Assembly (NCBI RefSeq): GCF_030818415.1 | Contig: NZ_JAUTAE010000001.1 | Span: forward strand, 622,501 to 686,500 | From: Sphingomonas sp. SORGH_AS_0950 | Lineage (GTDB): Bacteria; Pseudomonadota; Alphaproteobacteria; Sphingomonadales; Sphingomonadaceae | Direction of reading: 5' to 3' | Length of the DNA stretch: 64,000 nucleotides | In this document: piece after piece, positions 28,317 through 36,741 of the stretch | How the letters are laid out: each line of letters begins with the position of its first letter | Numbering within the stretch: position 1 is the first letter of the stretch | Position numbers and translations under genes: made by a program | The notes under the pieces: model-generated | The model's database searches: none | What the model was told of the DNA's origin: nothing | Seen by the model: the letters and a program-made list of their open reading frames with translations, nothing else

Positions 28317-30563
28317 ATGTTGGCGTTCCTGAAGCCTGCTGGTCCTGCCGAAACGCCGCGATCCCGCTTCGCGGTGACCCCGGCGGTCGAGCTTGCGGTG
28401 ATCGTCGGCGCGGTTGCGATCGCGATCGGGACCTATTGGTTCATCGCCCGACAGCATGATGCGCAGGGACTGATCGCACCGCCGGTCATTGCGGGCCTGC
28501 TCGCGCTCAACCTGGTGCCGGGCATCCTGCTGCTGATGCTGCTCGGGCGACGCGTGGCGATGCGCCGGGCGGCGGAATCGGCCGTTGGCGGAGGCGGGCG
28601 GCTGCACGTCCGGCTGGTCGCGATCTTCTCGTTGACCGCCAGCGTTCCGATCCTGCTGACCGTCGTCACCGCGTCGATGATGTTCCAGTCTTCGGCCGAA
28701 TTCTGGATTTCCGACCGCGCCCGGAAAGCGTTCGGCGACGCGATGGATATCGCGCGCCAGTCGCAGCAGCAGATCATCAACCGCTGGATCCTGGCCGGGC
28801 GCGCCATGTCGAAGGATCTGGGGCGCAACTTGCCCTTGCTTCGCGAAAATCCGCGCGATTTCCACAATTATATGGCGCAGCAGACGATAGTGCGCGACTT
28901 GGAGGAGGCGGTCCTCTTCTCCTACGACCCCAAACAGGGGTTCAAATTCTACGATTTCTTCAACCAGCCCTCCGACGCCAGCTTTCGCAATCTGGTGACG
29001 CCCGACGTGATCGGGCAGGCGGGGCGATCGGACCAGCCGGTTGGCGGTGCCAACGAACAGCGCGTCTGGGTCGTCACGCCCTTGCCCGACAGCGGCAACG
29101 TCATGCTCTATGTCGGCACCAGCGTGAACGCGGCCTTTCTCAGTCAGCAGCATTTCGCGGCCGAGGATGTGGTCGATGGCTACCGCGCGCTGCAAGGTCG
29201 GGCGCGGTCGCTCCAACTGAAGTTCAACCTGGCGCTGCTCGCCGTCGCATTGCTGATCGTAGGGATCGCGGTGTGGATCGCGCTGGCGGTGGCCGACCGG
29301 CTGGTTCGGCCGGTCGGCGAGCTGGTCGATGCCGCACGCCGGATCGCGGGCGGCGACCTGACCGCCCGCGTGCCCGATCCTCGGACCCGAGACGAGGTCG
29401 GCACGCTGGCCAATGCCTTCAACCAGATGACCGGCCAGCTCGAGCAGCAGAACACCGAACTGGTGACCGCCAATGCGCAGTTGCACAACCGCCGCGCGCT
29501 GATCGAGGCGGTGATGGCGGGCGTGTCGGCAGGCGTCGTCGCGGTCGGGCGCGATCGGCAGGTGCGGATCGCCAATAATTCGGCCGACCTGCTGCTGGGT
29601 GCGGACCAGGGCGGCCTGGTGGGGCGCAAGCTCGGCGATGTCGCGCCCGAACTGGACGAGCTGCTCGACCAGGGGCGGCGCGAGGCAACGGTACAGGTGG
29701 CCTTGCACGGCGACATGCGGACGCTGGCGGTACGAATCGCGCAGACCGCGGACGGCCCTATCCTGACCTTCGACGACATCACCCAGCAGCTTCTCGACCA
29801 GCGCCGCGCCGCCTGGTCCGACGTCGCGCGCCGGATCGCGCACGAGATCAAGAACCCGCTGACCCCGATCCAGCTCGCCGCCGAGCGGCTCCAGCGCCGC
29901 TATGGCAAGGTGATCGATCCGGAGGACCAGACCTTTGGCCGCCTGACCGAGACGATCGTCCGCCAGGTCGGCGACCTGCGCCGCATGGTCGACGAATTCT
30001 CGTCCTTCGCGCGAATGCCCAAGCCGGTTTTCCGCGAAGAGGCCATTGCCGACATCTGCGCGCAGGCGATGTTCCTGCACGAAGTGGCGCATCCCGACGT
30101 GACGTTCGAGATCGTTCAGGACGATCCCGCCCCCACGCTCGTCTGCGACCGTCGCCAGATGAGCCAGGCGCTGACCAACATCGTCAAGAATGCGGTCGAA
30201 GCCATTGAGGGCAGGCCGGAAGGGGCCAAGGGCGGCAAGGTGGTAATGACCGTCGGCCAGCAGGCGAGCATCGTCACGATCACCGTCGCGGATAACGGCG
30301 TCGGCCTGCCGCCCGAGCGCGATCGCATCATCGAGCCCTATATGACGACCCGCGCGCGCGGCACCGGCCTGGGCCTGGCGATCGTCAACAAGATCATCGA
30401 GGAACATGCCGGCACGATCGGCTTTTCCGACAATCCGACCGGCGGCACCATTGTTTCGATGATGTTCGACGCCGGAGCCCTCGCCGCACTGGATCAGGGG
30501 GGCGCCGAACCCGAACTGGCTGGGGAGGGCCAGCTCACCGCTTTGACTCGTACCCGGACGTAA
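28317..30563 (+). CDS. ntrY: Membrane sensor histidine kinase NtrY
   Basis: NtrY is the membrane sensor of the NtrYX two-component system, linked in alphaproteobacteria to nitrogen, redox and envelope control. The 748-residue protein has several N-terminal membrane helices within residues 20-120, a periplasmic region, another helix near residues 303-323, a HAMP domain (VADRLVRPVGELVDAARRIA), a PAS domain, and the H-box [19 protein letters not shown] with H509, then the ATPase domain. ATG 28317 is chosen because upstream codons lie in ntrC in another frame. Only seven bases separate it from ntrX. Confidence 0.95.
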   Translation: MLAFLKPAGPAETPRSRFAVTPAVELAVIVGAVAIAIGTYWFIARQHDAQGLIAPPVIAGLLALNLVPGILLLMLLGRRVAMRRAAESAVGGGGRLHVRLVAIFSLTASVPILLTVVTASMMFQSSAEFWISDRARKAFGDAMDIARQSQQQIINRWILAGRAMSKDLGRNLPLLRENPRDFHNYMAQQTIVRDLEEAVLFSYDPKQGFKFYDFFNQPSDASFRNLVTPDVIGQAGRSDQPVGGANEQRVWVVTPLPDSGNVMLYVGTSVNAAFLSQQHFAAEDVVDGYRALQGRARSLQLKFNLALLAVALLIVGIAVWIALAVADRLVRPVGELVDAARRIAGGDLTARVPDPRTRDEVGTLANAFNQMTGQLEQQNTELVTANAQLHNRRALIEAVMAGVSAGVVAVGRDRQVRIANNSADLLLGADQGGLVGRKLGDVAPELDELLDQGRREATVQVALHGDMRTLAVRIAQTADGPILTFDDITQQLLDQRRAAWSDVARRIAHEIKNPLTPIQLAAERLQRRYGKVIDPEDQTFGRLTETIVRQVGDLRRMVDEFSSFARMPKPVFREEAIADICAQAMFLHEVAHPDVTFEIVQDDPAPTLVCDRRQMSQALTNIVKNAVEAIEGRPEGAKGGKVVMTVGQQASIVTITVADNGVGLPPERDRIIEPYMTTRARGTGLGLAIVNKIIEEHAGTIGFSDNPTGGTIVSMMFDAGALAALDQGGAEPELAGEGQLTALTRTRT

Positions 30564-30570
30564 AGACACC

Positions 30571-31947
30571 ATGGCTTTGGACATTCTCGTCGTCGATGAC
30601 GAACTTGATATCCGCGAACTGGTCGCGGGCGTGCTGGAGGACGAGGGCTATGACGCCCGCGTCGCCGCCGACAGCGACTCCGCGCTGGAGGCGATGGCGG
30701 TGCGGCGGCCTTCGCTGGTCCTGCTCGACGTGTGGCTCCAGGGATCGAAGCTCGACGGGCTGGAATTGCTCGACGAGATCAAGCGGCGCGATCCGTCGAT
30801 CCCGGTGCTGGTCATTTCGGGCCATGGCAACCTCGACACCGCCGTCGCCGCGATCCGCAAGGGGGCCGCGGACTTCATCGAAAAGCCGTTCGAGGCCGAG
30901 CGCCTGCTGCTGATGGTGGGTCGCGCGACCGAGACCGAGCGGCTTCGGCGCGAGAACGCCTCGCTGCGCGCCAGTGTCGGGCGCGAGAACGACCTGACCG
31001 GATCATCCAGCGCGATCAACGGCATCCGCGCCACCCTGAAGCGCGTCGCCGCGACCGGCAGCCGGGTGCTGATCATGGGCGCGGCGGGCGTCGGCAAGGA
31101 GGTCGCCGCGCGCCTCCTCCATGGCTGGAGCAACCGCGTCGACGCGCCCTTCGTCGTGGTCAGCGCCGCCCGGATGACGCCCGAGCGGGTCGAGGAGGAG
31201 TTGTTCGGGGTGGAGGAGGGGGGTGACCTCGTCCGCACGGGCCTTCTCGAACAGGCGCATGGCGGCACGCTGTTCCTCGACGAGATCGCCGACATGCCGA
31301 TCGCCACCCAGGCGCGCATCCTGCGCGTCCTGACCGATCAGAGCTTCACGCGGGTCGGCGGTACGCGCGTCGTCAAGGTCGATGTCCGCGTCGTATCCGC
31401 CACCGCGCGCGATCTGACCCAGGAAATCGCCGAGGGACGTTTCCGCGAAGATCTTTACTACCGGCTCAACGTGGTGCCGGTGACGATCCCCTCGCTGGCG
31501 GAGCGGCGTGAGGATATTCCTCCGCTGGTCGAGCATTTCATGGCGCATTATGCGTCCGAACGGCGCGTACGCACGCCCGAGATCGCACCCGATGCGATGG
31601 TCGCCATGCAATCCTATGATTGGCCGGGCAATGTCCGCCAGCTGCGCAACGTCGTCGAACGCACGATCATCCTGGCGCCGGGCGATCGGCTTGCCAGGAT
31701 CGACCTCGACCTGCTGCCCGCCGAAGTGCTGGGCGAGGGGGCCGATATGGGGGGCGGGGGCGCCACCGCCATCATGGGAGCACCGCTCCGCGAGGCGAGG
31801 GAAAGTTTCGAGCGCGAATATCTGCGCGTCCAGATCCGGCGCTTCTCGGGCAATATATCGCGCACCGCCAGCTTCATCGGAATGGAGCGCTCGGCGCTTC
31901 ATCGCAAGCTGAAGCTGCTCGGGATCAGCGAGACGCGCGAGGATTGA
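30571..31947 (+). CDS. ntrX: NtrX response regulator lacking the GAFTGA loop
   Basis: The 458-residue protein has a receiver domain with D53, a linker helix, an AAA+ domain and a C-terminal Fis-type helix-turn-helix ([20 protein letters not shown]). Unlike NtrC next door, the sigma-54 contact loop is replaced: after EEELFG it reads [15 protein letters not shown] with no GAFTGA, and Walker A is GAAGVGKE. This points to a regulator that does not activate sigma-54 polymerase and may act as a sigma-70-type activator or repressor, as suggested for some alphaproteobacterial NtrX proteins. NtrY is its cognate kinase. Confidence 0.93.
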   Translation: MALDILVVDDELDIRELVAGVLEDEGYDARVAADSDSALEAMAVRRPSLVLLDVWLQGSKLDGLELLDEIKRRDPSIPVLVISGHGNLDTAVAAIRKGAADFIEKPFEAERLLLMVGRATETERLRRENASLRASVGRENDLTGSSSAINGIRATLKRVAATGSRVLIMGAAGVGKEVAARLLHGWSNRVDAPFVVVSAARMTPERVEEELFGVEEGGDLVRTGLLEQAHGGTLFLDEIADMPIATQARILRVLTDQSFTRVGGTRVVKVDVRVVSATARDLTQEIAEGRFREDLYYRLNVVPVTIPSLAERREDIPPLVEHFMAHYASERRVRTPEIAPDAMVAMQSYDWPGNVRQLRNVVERTIILAPGDRLARIDLDLLPAEVLGEGADMGGGGATAIMGAPLREARESFEREYLRVQIRRFSGNISRTASFIGMERSALHRKLKLLGISETRED

Positions 31948-31971
31948 TCGGTACCGGGTGTCCGCCCCCTC

Positions 31972-32000
31972 TGGACGAATGCCCGGCGAAACCATAGATA
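31972..32000 (+). promoter_or_regulatory. Possible sigma-70 promoter upstream of hfq
   Basis: TGGACG at 31972-31977 and TAGATA at 31995-32000 are separated by exactly 17 bases. Each box matches consensus at about four of six positions. If used, the hfq transcript would carry a leader of about 80 bases. The assignment rests on spacing only. Confidence 0.3.
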
Positions 32001-32089
32001 CTCGGGGCGTCCGGCGCACGGGCGCGGTTCCGACGCCGGGAAACGGCGCAATTCGCGGGCACGGACCCGCCAAGAACAAGGGCTTCCCC

Positions 32090-32581
32090 ATGGCCGACAA
32101 AGCGGGTTCGCTTCAGGACCTCTTCCTCAATGCACTGCGCCGCTCCAAGGCGCCGGTCACCATGTTCCTCGTCAAGGGCGTCAAGCTGCAGGGCATCGTG
32201 ACGTGGTTCGACAACTTCTCGGTGCTGCTGCGTCGCGATGGTCAGTCGCAGCTGATTTACAAGCACGCCATCTCCACCATCATGCCCTCGGGCCCGCTGG
32301 ACGTGGCCGCCATCGTCGACGGCGTGACCGAACAGCAGCGCAAGAACCCGCTTTTGCAGGAGATTTTCCTGAACGCGGTGCGCAAGTCCGAAGACCCCGT
32401 CACCATGTTCCTGATCAACGGCGTGATGCTGCAGGGGCAGATTGCGGGCTTCGACCTGTTCTGCATGCTGCTCCAGCGTGAGGGCATGGCGCAGCTCGTC
32501 TACAAGCATGCGGTTTCCACCATTCAGCCCGCACGGCCGCTGAACCTGGCGGAAGAGCAGGCGGGATCGGCCGAGGATTGA
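32090..32581 (+). CDS. hfq: Hfq RNA chaperone with two tandem Sm domains
   Basis: Hfq helps small RNAs pair with mRNA. This 163-residue protein contains two complete Hfq domains, at about residues 7-66 and 88-147. Each has its own Sm1 and YKHA-containing Sm2 motif (YKH at 57-59 and 138-140), where the usual protein has one domain of 70-100 residues. Domain 1 keeps the basic rim (R17, R18, K20) and distal-face Lys32; domain 2 has R98-K99-S-E-D on the rim and Met113 in place of the lysine. The proximal uridine pocket residues are kept in both. A two-domain Hfq has been reported in Zymomonas mobilis, as I recall. It is coupled to hflX. Confidence 0.95.
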   Translation: MADKAGSLQDLFLNALRRSKAPVTMFLVKGVKLQGIVTWFDNFSVLLRRDGQSQLIYKHAISTIMPSGPLDVAAIVDGVTEQQRKNPLLQEIFLNAVRKSEDPVTMFLINGVMLQGQIAGFDLFCMLLQREGMAQLVYKHAVSTIQPARPLNLAEEQAGSAED

Positions 32582-33870
32582 GCACGGGTTTCGATCGCGA
32601 TCGCGGCGAATTCGCGCGTGGTGCCCGGACCGTCATCGTCCTGCCCGACCAGGGCGATGCCGCCCGTGACGCCGATGCGCGCCTGGACGAAACCGCCGGG
32701 CTTGCCATGGCGATCGGGCTGGACGTGGTCGAACGGATCGCGCTGCGCGTCCGGGCACCGAAACCCGCCACCCTGATCGGCAGCGGTCAGGTCGAGCAGG
32801 TCGCGCAGCAGGTCCGCATGGAGGATGCGCAGCTTGTCGTGTTCGATGGCGCGCTGACACCTGTGCAGCAGCGTAACCTCGAAACCGCGCTGGAGGCCAA
32901 GGTCATCGACCGCACCGGCCTGATCCTCGAGATCTTCGGGGAACGGGCGGCGACCGCCGAAGGGCGGTTGCAGGTCGAGCTCGCCCATCTGGACTATCAG
33001 GCGGGGCGGCTGGTTCGCAGCTGGACCCATTTGGAGCGTCAACGCGGCGGCTTCGGCTTTCTCGGCGGCCCCGGTGAGACGCAGATCGAAGCCGATCGGC
33101 GGATGATCCGCGATCGCATGGCGCGGTTGCGGCGCGAACTCGATCAGGTCAGCCGGACGCGCGGGCTCCACCGCGACCGACGCCAGCGCGCACCCTGGCC
33201 AGTGATTGCGCTGGTCGGGTACACCAATGCCGGAAAATCGACGCTTTTCAACCGACTGACCGGCGCTCATGTCATGGCGAAGGATCTGCTCTTCGCCACG
33301 CTGGATCCGACCTTGCGCCAGATCCAATTGCCCGGCATCGACAAGGCGATCCTGTCCGACACGGTGGGCTTCGTGTCCGATCTGCCGACCCAGTTGGTGG
33401 CCGCGTTCAAGGCGACGCTGGAGGAAGTGGTGTCGGCCGACCTGCTGATCCATGTCCGCGACATCGCGCATCCCGATACCGAAGCGCAACGCGCCGATGT
33501 CGAGGCGGTGCTGACCGAGATCGGCGTCGATCCCGAAACGCCCCGGTTCGAGGCGTGGAACAAGGTCGATCTGGTTGAGGGCGATCTGCGCGAAGACCTG
33601 CTGACCGAGGCCGCGCGACGGCCGAATATCGTCGCCTTGTCGGCGATGACGGGCGAGGGGGTCGATGACCTGATCGAGCAGGTCGCAGCGGCTCTGACCT
33701 CCGGTCACCGCCGCTACCGCGTCACGCTGGACGCGGGCGACGGGGCGGGGGCCGCCTGGCTGCACGCGCATGGCGAGGTGCTGGATCAGACGATCGAGGA
33801 CGACGAAGCCGTTTACGACGTGCGGTTGTCAGAGGCGGATTACGACCGCTTTACCCGCCGCGTTCCTTGA
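32578..33870 (+). CDS. hflX: GTPase HflX
   Basis: HflX is a ribosome-associated GTPase that splits stalled ribosomes under stress. The 430-residue protein has the HflX N-terminal domain with the glycine-rich linker ([20 protein letters not shown]) and a G domain with [12 protein letters not shown] (G1), [16 protein letters not shown] (G3) and NKVD (G4). Translation appears to start at TTG 32578, which overlaps the hfq stop as TTGA; no ATG is available before the conserved region. The hfq-hflX order is common in proteobacteria. The last 20 bases overlap mazG tail to tail. Confidence 0.95.
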   Translation: MSTGFDRDRGEFARGARTVIVLPDQGDAARDADARLDETAGLAMAIGLDVVERIALRVRAPKPATLIGSGQVEQVAQQVRMEDAQLVVFDGALTPVQQRNLETALEAKVIDRTGLILEIFGERAATAEGRLQVELAHLDYQAGRLVRSWTHLERQRGGFGFLGGPGETQIEADRRMIRDRMARLRRELDQVSRTRGLHRDRRQRAPWPVIALVGYTNAGKSTLFNRLTGAHVMAKDLLFATLDPTLRQIQLPGIDKAILSDTVGFVSDLPTQLVAAFKATLEEVVSADLLIHVRDIAHPDTEAQRADVEAVLTEIGVDPETPRFEAWNKVDLVEGDLREDLLTEAARRPNIVALSAMTGEGVDDLIEQVAAALTSGHRRYRVTLDAGDGAGAAWLHAHGEVLDQTIEDDEAVYDVRLSEADYDRFTRRVP

Positions 33871-34594
33871 CGCTCTGCCAAAGGGCTTCCTTGCCTTCGA
33901 GGTCGAGTGCAGCGAAACCGTCGCCCGCCTCGGCCTCCATGGCACGGAAGCGGCGCTCGAACTTGCGGTTGCCGGCGCGAAGGGCGGCTTCGGGATCGAT
34001 GCCATGGTGGCGCGCCCAGTTGACGACGGCGAACAGCAGGTCGCCAAATTCCTCTTCCAGCGTGTCGGGCGTGGCTTCGGCAATTTCCTGAAGCTCTTCG
34101 TCGATCTTGGCGCGCGGCCCCTCGGCATCGGGCCAGTCGAAGCCGACCCGCGCCGCACGATTCTGCAATTTCTCGGCGCGCATCAGCGCCGGAAGGCCTA
34201 GCGCCACGCCGTCCAGCGTTCCCTCGGCGGACTTGGAGCGGCGTTCCTCCGCCTTGATCTGCTCCCACAGGTAATGGCCGCCCGAGGCCGCGTCGCCGAA
34301 GATATGGGGGTGACGCCGCTCCATCTTGTCGCTGATCGCGGCCACGACATCGGCAAAGGCGAAATGCCCCTGATCCTGCGCGATCTGCGCATGAAACACG
34401 ACCTGAAGCAGCAGGTCGCCCAGTTCGTCCTTGAGCTCGGCCATGTCGCCACGGGCGATCGCATCGGCGACTTCATGCGCTTCCTCGATCGTGTAGGGAG
34501 CAATGCTTTCAAAACTCTGTGCAACGTCCCATTCGCAACCGGACTGGGGATCGCGCAGGCGTTTCATGATGGTCAGCAGCCGTTCGACAGCCAT
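33851..34594 (-). CDS. mazG: Nucleoside triphosphate pyrophosphohydrolase MazG
   Basis: MazG hydrolyses NTPs and dNTPs to monophosphates, cleaning up aberrant nucleotides and damping the stringent response. The 247-residue protein has two MazG domains. The first carries EEAHEVADAIARGD and DELGDLLLQVVFHAQIA, and the second DEELQEIAEATPDTLEEEFG followed by DLLFAVVNWAR, with the acidic metal ligands. Length matches E. coli MazG. It ends the long minus-strand run and overlaps hflX by 20 bases. An AT-rich hairpin sits 16 bases upstream of its start. Confidence 0.95.
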   Translation of the reverse strand: MAVERLLTIMKRLRDPQSGCEWDVAQSFESIAPYTIEEAHEVADAIARGDMAELKDELGDLLLQVVFHAQIAQDQGHFAFADVVAAISDKMERRHPHIFGDAASGGHYLWEQIKAEERRSKSAEGTLDGVALGLPALMRAEKLQNRAARVGFDWPDAEGPRAKIDEELQEIAEATPDTLEEEFGDLLFAVVNWARHHGIDPEAALRAGNRKFERRFRAMEAEAGDGFAALDLEGKEALWQSVKERGG

Positions 34595-34609
34595 ATATCC
34601 TCGCGTATG

Positions 34610-34623
34610 ATAATATTTATTAT
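34610..34623. repeat. AT-only inverted repeat upstream of mazG
   Basis: ATAATA-TT-TATTAT forms a short hairpin made only of A and T in the 40-base gap between mazG and the retropepsin gene. The gap is far more AT-rich than its surroundings. On the minus strand it lies where a -10 region of a mazG promoter could be, so it may be promoter or operator. Confidence 0.45.
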
Positions 34624-34634
34624 GTAAAATACGG

Positions 34635-35210
34635 TCAGTCTTGCGGGTTGAGTACCAAGGTCCCCCTGTCGACTTTCCATCCCTTCAAACGCCGCAGGAC
34701 GTTCATGCCGATCACGTCCTGATCGCCAAAGGCTGGCGAAACGACCGCACCGACGTCGTCCAGTGCAATCGCCCCGATCTCCAACACCCGGATCGTCGCA
34801 TGGTCAGCGGTGATCGTGCCATTGGCTGTATCGATCATGCGCGGAAACGGGCTTTCCGCCAGGTCGAGCCCCGCCGCCTTCGCGGTCGCGACCGATAGCG
34901 CCGTCGTCGTCGCGCCGCTGTCGACAAGCATGCGGCGCGGAACGCCGTTGATGCGCGCCATGACCCAGAAATGACCGTCCTCGGCCATGGGAATATGTAC
35001 CGAGCCTTGTGGTGCCGCAGCGCCCGGCCAGAGGGCGGCCAAACGGTCGCGCTGGGCCAGGATCAGAAAGCCGATCCCGAAAATGCCGATCCAGGCCAGA
35101 GCCATTTGCAAGGTTCGGCGCAACGGGATACGCCGCGCGGCCAAGGCACTGAGCGCGAGGAGCAGGACCAGGCCAAAATAGACGAGGTCCGCGGCCCGAT
35201 CGGCGGTCAC
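34635..35210 (-). CDS. Membrane-anchored retropepsin-like aspartic protease
   Basis: The 191-residue protein has two hydrophobic helices (about 8-24 and 37-52) and a C-terminal domain with the aspartic protease motif MLVDSGATTTALS (D97-S98-G99). This is the clan AA family seen as small membrane proteins in alphaproteobacteria (TIGR02281-like). Retropepsins work as homodimers, each chain giving one catalytic Asp. The active domain should face the periplasm or sit at the membrane surface. The start overlaps the MBL hydrolase stop as ATGA. Substrates are unknown. Confidence 0.88.
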   Translation of the reverse strand: MTADRAADLVYFGLVLLLALSALAARRIPLRRTLQMALAWIGIFGIGFLILAQRDRLAALWPGAAAPQGSVHIPMAEDGHFWVMARINGVPRRMLVDSGATTTALSVATAKAAGLDLAESPFPRMIDTANGTITADHATIRVLEIGAIALDDVGAVVSPAFGDQDVIGMNVLRRLKGWKVDRGTLVLNPQD

Positions 35211-35971
35211 GGGATCAGGTCCATGCCGTCATAGGCGGGCACCACCCCGTCGGGCAGTTCCCGGCGCAGGGTCGCATAATCCATCGACTGATCCATATGG
35301 ATCAGCACGCTCTGCCTCGGCCGCAGCATCGCGATCCAGCCCAGCACCGATGGCAGGTCCGCATGCGCGGGATGCGGATGGCGGCGCAGCGCATCGACGA
35401 TCCAGATATCCAGATCGCGGTAAAGCGCGGCCATCTCCGGCGTCAGTTCATGGAAATCCGTGGCATAGCCGATGCTCTTGCCATCGCATTCGAACCGAAA
35501 ACCCGCCGAACGGGTCCGCCCGTGCGGCTGATCCACGGTGCGGATGTGAATGTCGCCGATCGTCAGGCTGTCGCCCAGCTCGGTCATGGTCGCGGTCGGA
35601 GGATAGCCGGTCTTGCCGTGAAAGACATAGCCGAAGCGGTTTTCGAGCGATACGGCAGTTGCTGGCCGGGCATAGCCGCTCACCGGCTCGCCCAGGGCAT
35701 GGAAGATCTGCCGCAGGTCATCGATACCATGGCAATGATCGGCATGATCGTGGGTCCACAGGACCGCATCGACCGTGGCGACATTCGCGGCCAGCAACTG
35801 CTCGCGCATGTCGGGGCCGGTATCGATCAGGATACGGGTATCGCCATGCTCGACCAGTGCGGCCATACGCATCCGTCGATTGCGCGGCTCGGTCGGATCG
35901 CATGCGCCCCAGTCGTTGCCGATCCGGGGCACGCCCGACGATGTACCGCACCCCAGGATGCGAAGCTTCAT
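35207..35971 (-). CDS. MBL-fold metallohydrolase, PhnP-like
   Basis: The 254-residue protein is a metallo-beta-lactamase-fold hydrolase with the metal motif THDHADHCHGIDD and downstream ligands in GYATDFHE and the closing LIHMDQSMDY. The N-terminus MKLRILGCGTSSGVPRIGND is typical of the PhnP/cyclic-phosphodiesterase branch. In the conserved metG-tatD-MBL arrangement the hydrolase is thought to act on nucleic acid or cyclic phosphate substrates, but its reaction is not established. Both junctions overlap as ATGA. Confidence 0.9.
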   Translation of the reverse strand: MKLRILGCGTSSGVPRIGNDWGACDPTEPRNRRMRMAALVEHGDTRILIDTGPDMREQLLAANVATVDAVLWTHDHADHCHGIDDLRQIFHALGEPVSGYARPATAVSLENRFGYVFHGKTGYPPTATMTELGDSLTIGDIHIRTVDQPHGRTRSAGFRFECDGKSIGYATDFHELTPEMAALYRDLDIWIVDALRRHPHPAHADLPSVLGWIAMLRPRQSVLIHMDQSMDYATLRRELPDGVVPAYDGMDLIP

Positions 35972-36741
35972 GCGCGCGTCTTCGAAAACAAACGATGAAA
36001 ATTCTCGGCAGTAGCGCGGGTCAGATCCTCGAAGGATTCCCCGCGCAGATCGGCCAGGAATTGCGCGGTGTCGGCGACAAAGGACGGCTCCCCCGTCTTG
36101 CCCCGATGCGGCACCGGAGCCAGGAAGGGCGCATCCGTCTCGATCAGCAAACGGTCGAGCGGCAGCCGCGCGGCCGTCTGTTGCAAATCCTTGGCATTCT
36201 TGAAGGTCACGATGCCCGAGATCGAGATATAAAAGCCCAATGCCAATGCCTTGTCGGCAAAATCTCCGCTCGCCGTGAAGCAGTGGATCACCCCGGGATA
36301 GGCCCCCTTCCCCATCTCGTCCGCCAGGATTTCGGCGGTGTCGTCCTCCGCTTCGCGAGTATGGACGACAAGCGGCAGGCCGGTTTCCCGACAGGCCGCA
36401 ATATGCGCGCGAAAGCTCGCCTGCTGGCGGGCGCGGTCGCTATGGTCGTAGAAATAGTCGAGCCCGCTTTCGCCGATGCCGACGACGCGCGGATGCGCCG
36501 CCCGCTCGATCAGCTTGGCGGTATCGATATGGGGGTGCGCATCGGCCTCGTGCGGATGGATGCCGACCGTCGCCCAGACGTCGGGCTCGCGCTCGGCGGT
36601 GGCGATGACGGCATCCCATTCATTCTCACGCGTGGAGATGTTGAGCATCGCGGTCACGCCGCGGTCGCGTGCGCGCGCCAGCACCGCCTGATCCTCCGCC
36701 AGCCCCTTATAATTGAGGTGGCAATGGCTGTCGGCCAGCAT
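35968..36741 (-). CDS. TatD family metal-dependent deoxyribonuclease
   Basis: TatD-family enzymes are metal-dependent 3'-5' exonucleases of the amidohydrolase superfamily. The 257-residue protein has the N-terminal metal motif ADSHCHLN, the central GIHPHEAD and GIGESGLDYFYD segments and LLIETDAPFLAPVPHRGK near the C-terminus. I chose ATG 36741 (MLADSHCHL), which shares one base with the metG stop; a longer frame to 36834 lies inside metG. It is coupled downstream to the MBL gene. Confidence 0.95.
   Translation of the reverse strand: MLADSHCHLNYKGLAEDQAVLARARDRGVTAMLNISTRENEWDAVIATAEREPDVWATVGIHPHEADAHPHIDTAKLIERAAHPRVVGIGESGLDYFYDHSDRARQQASFRAHIAACRETGLPLVVHTREAEDDTAEILADEMGKGAYPGVIHCFTASGDFADKALALGFYISISGIVTFKNAKDLQQTAARLPLDRLLIETDAPFLAPVPHRGKTGEPSFVADTAQFLADLRGESFEDLTRATAENFHRLFSKTRA

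Noticed and set aside
28179..30584. Long minus-strand open frame of about 800 codons opposite ntrY
   Set aside because: It is rich in Asp, Arg, Gln and His with no domain, and mirrors the codon structure of ntrY, which has every kinase motif.
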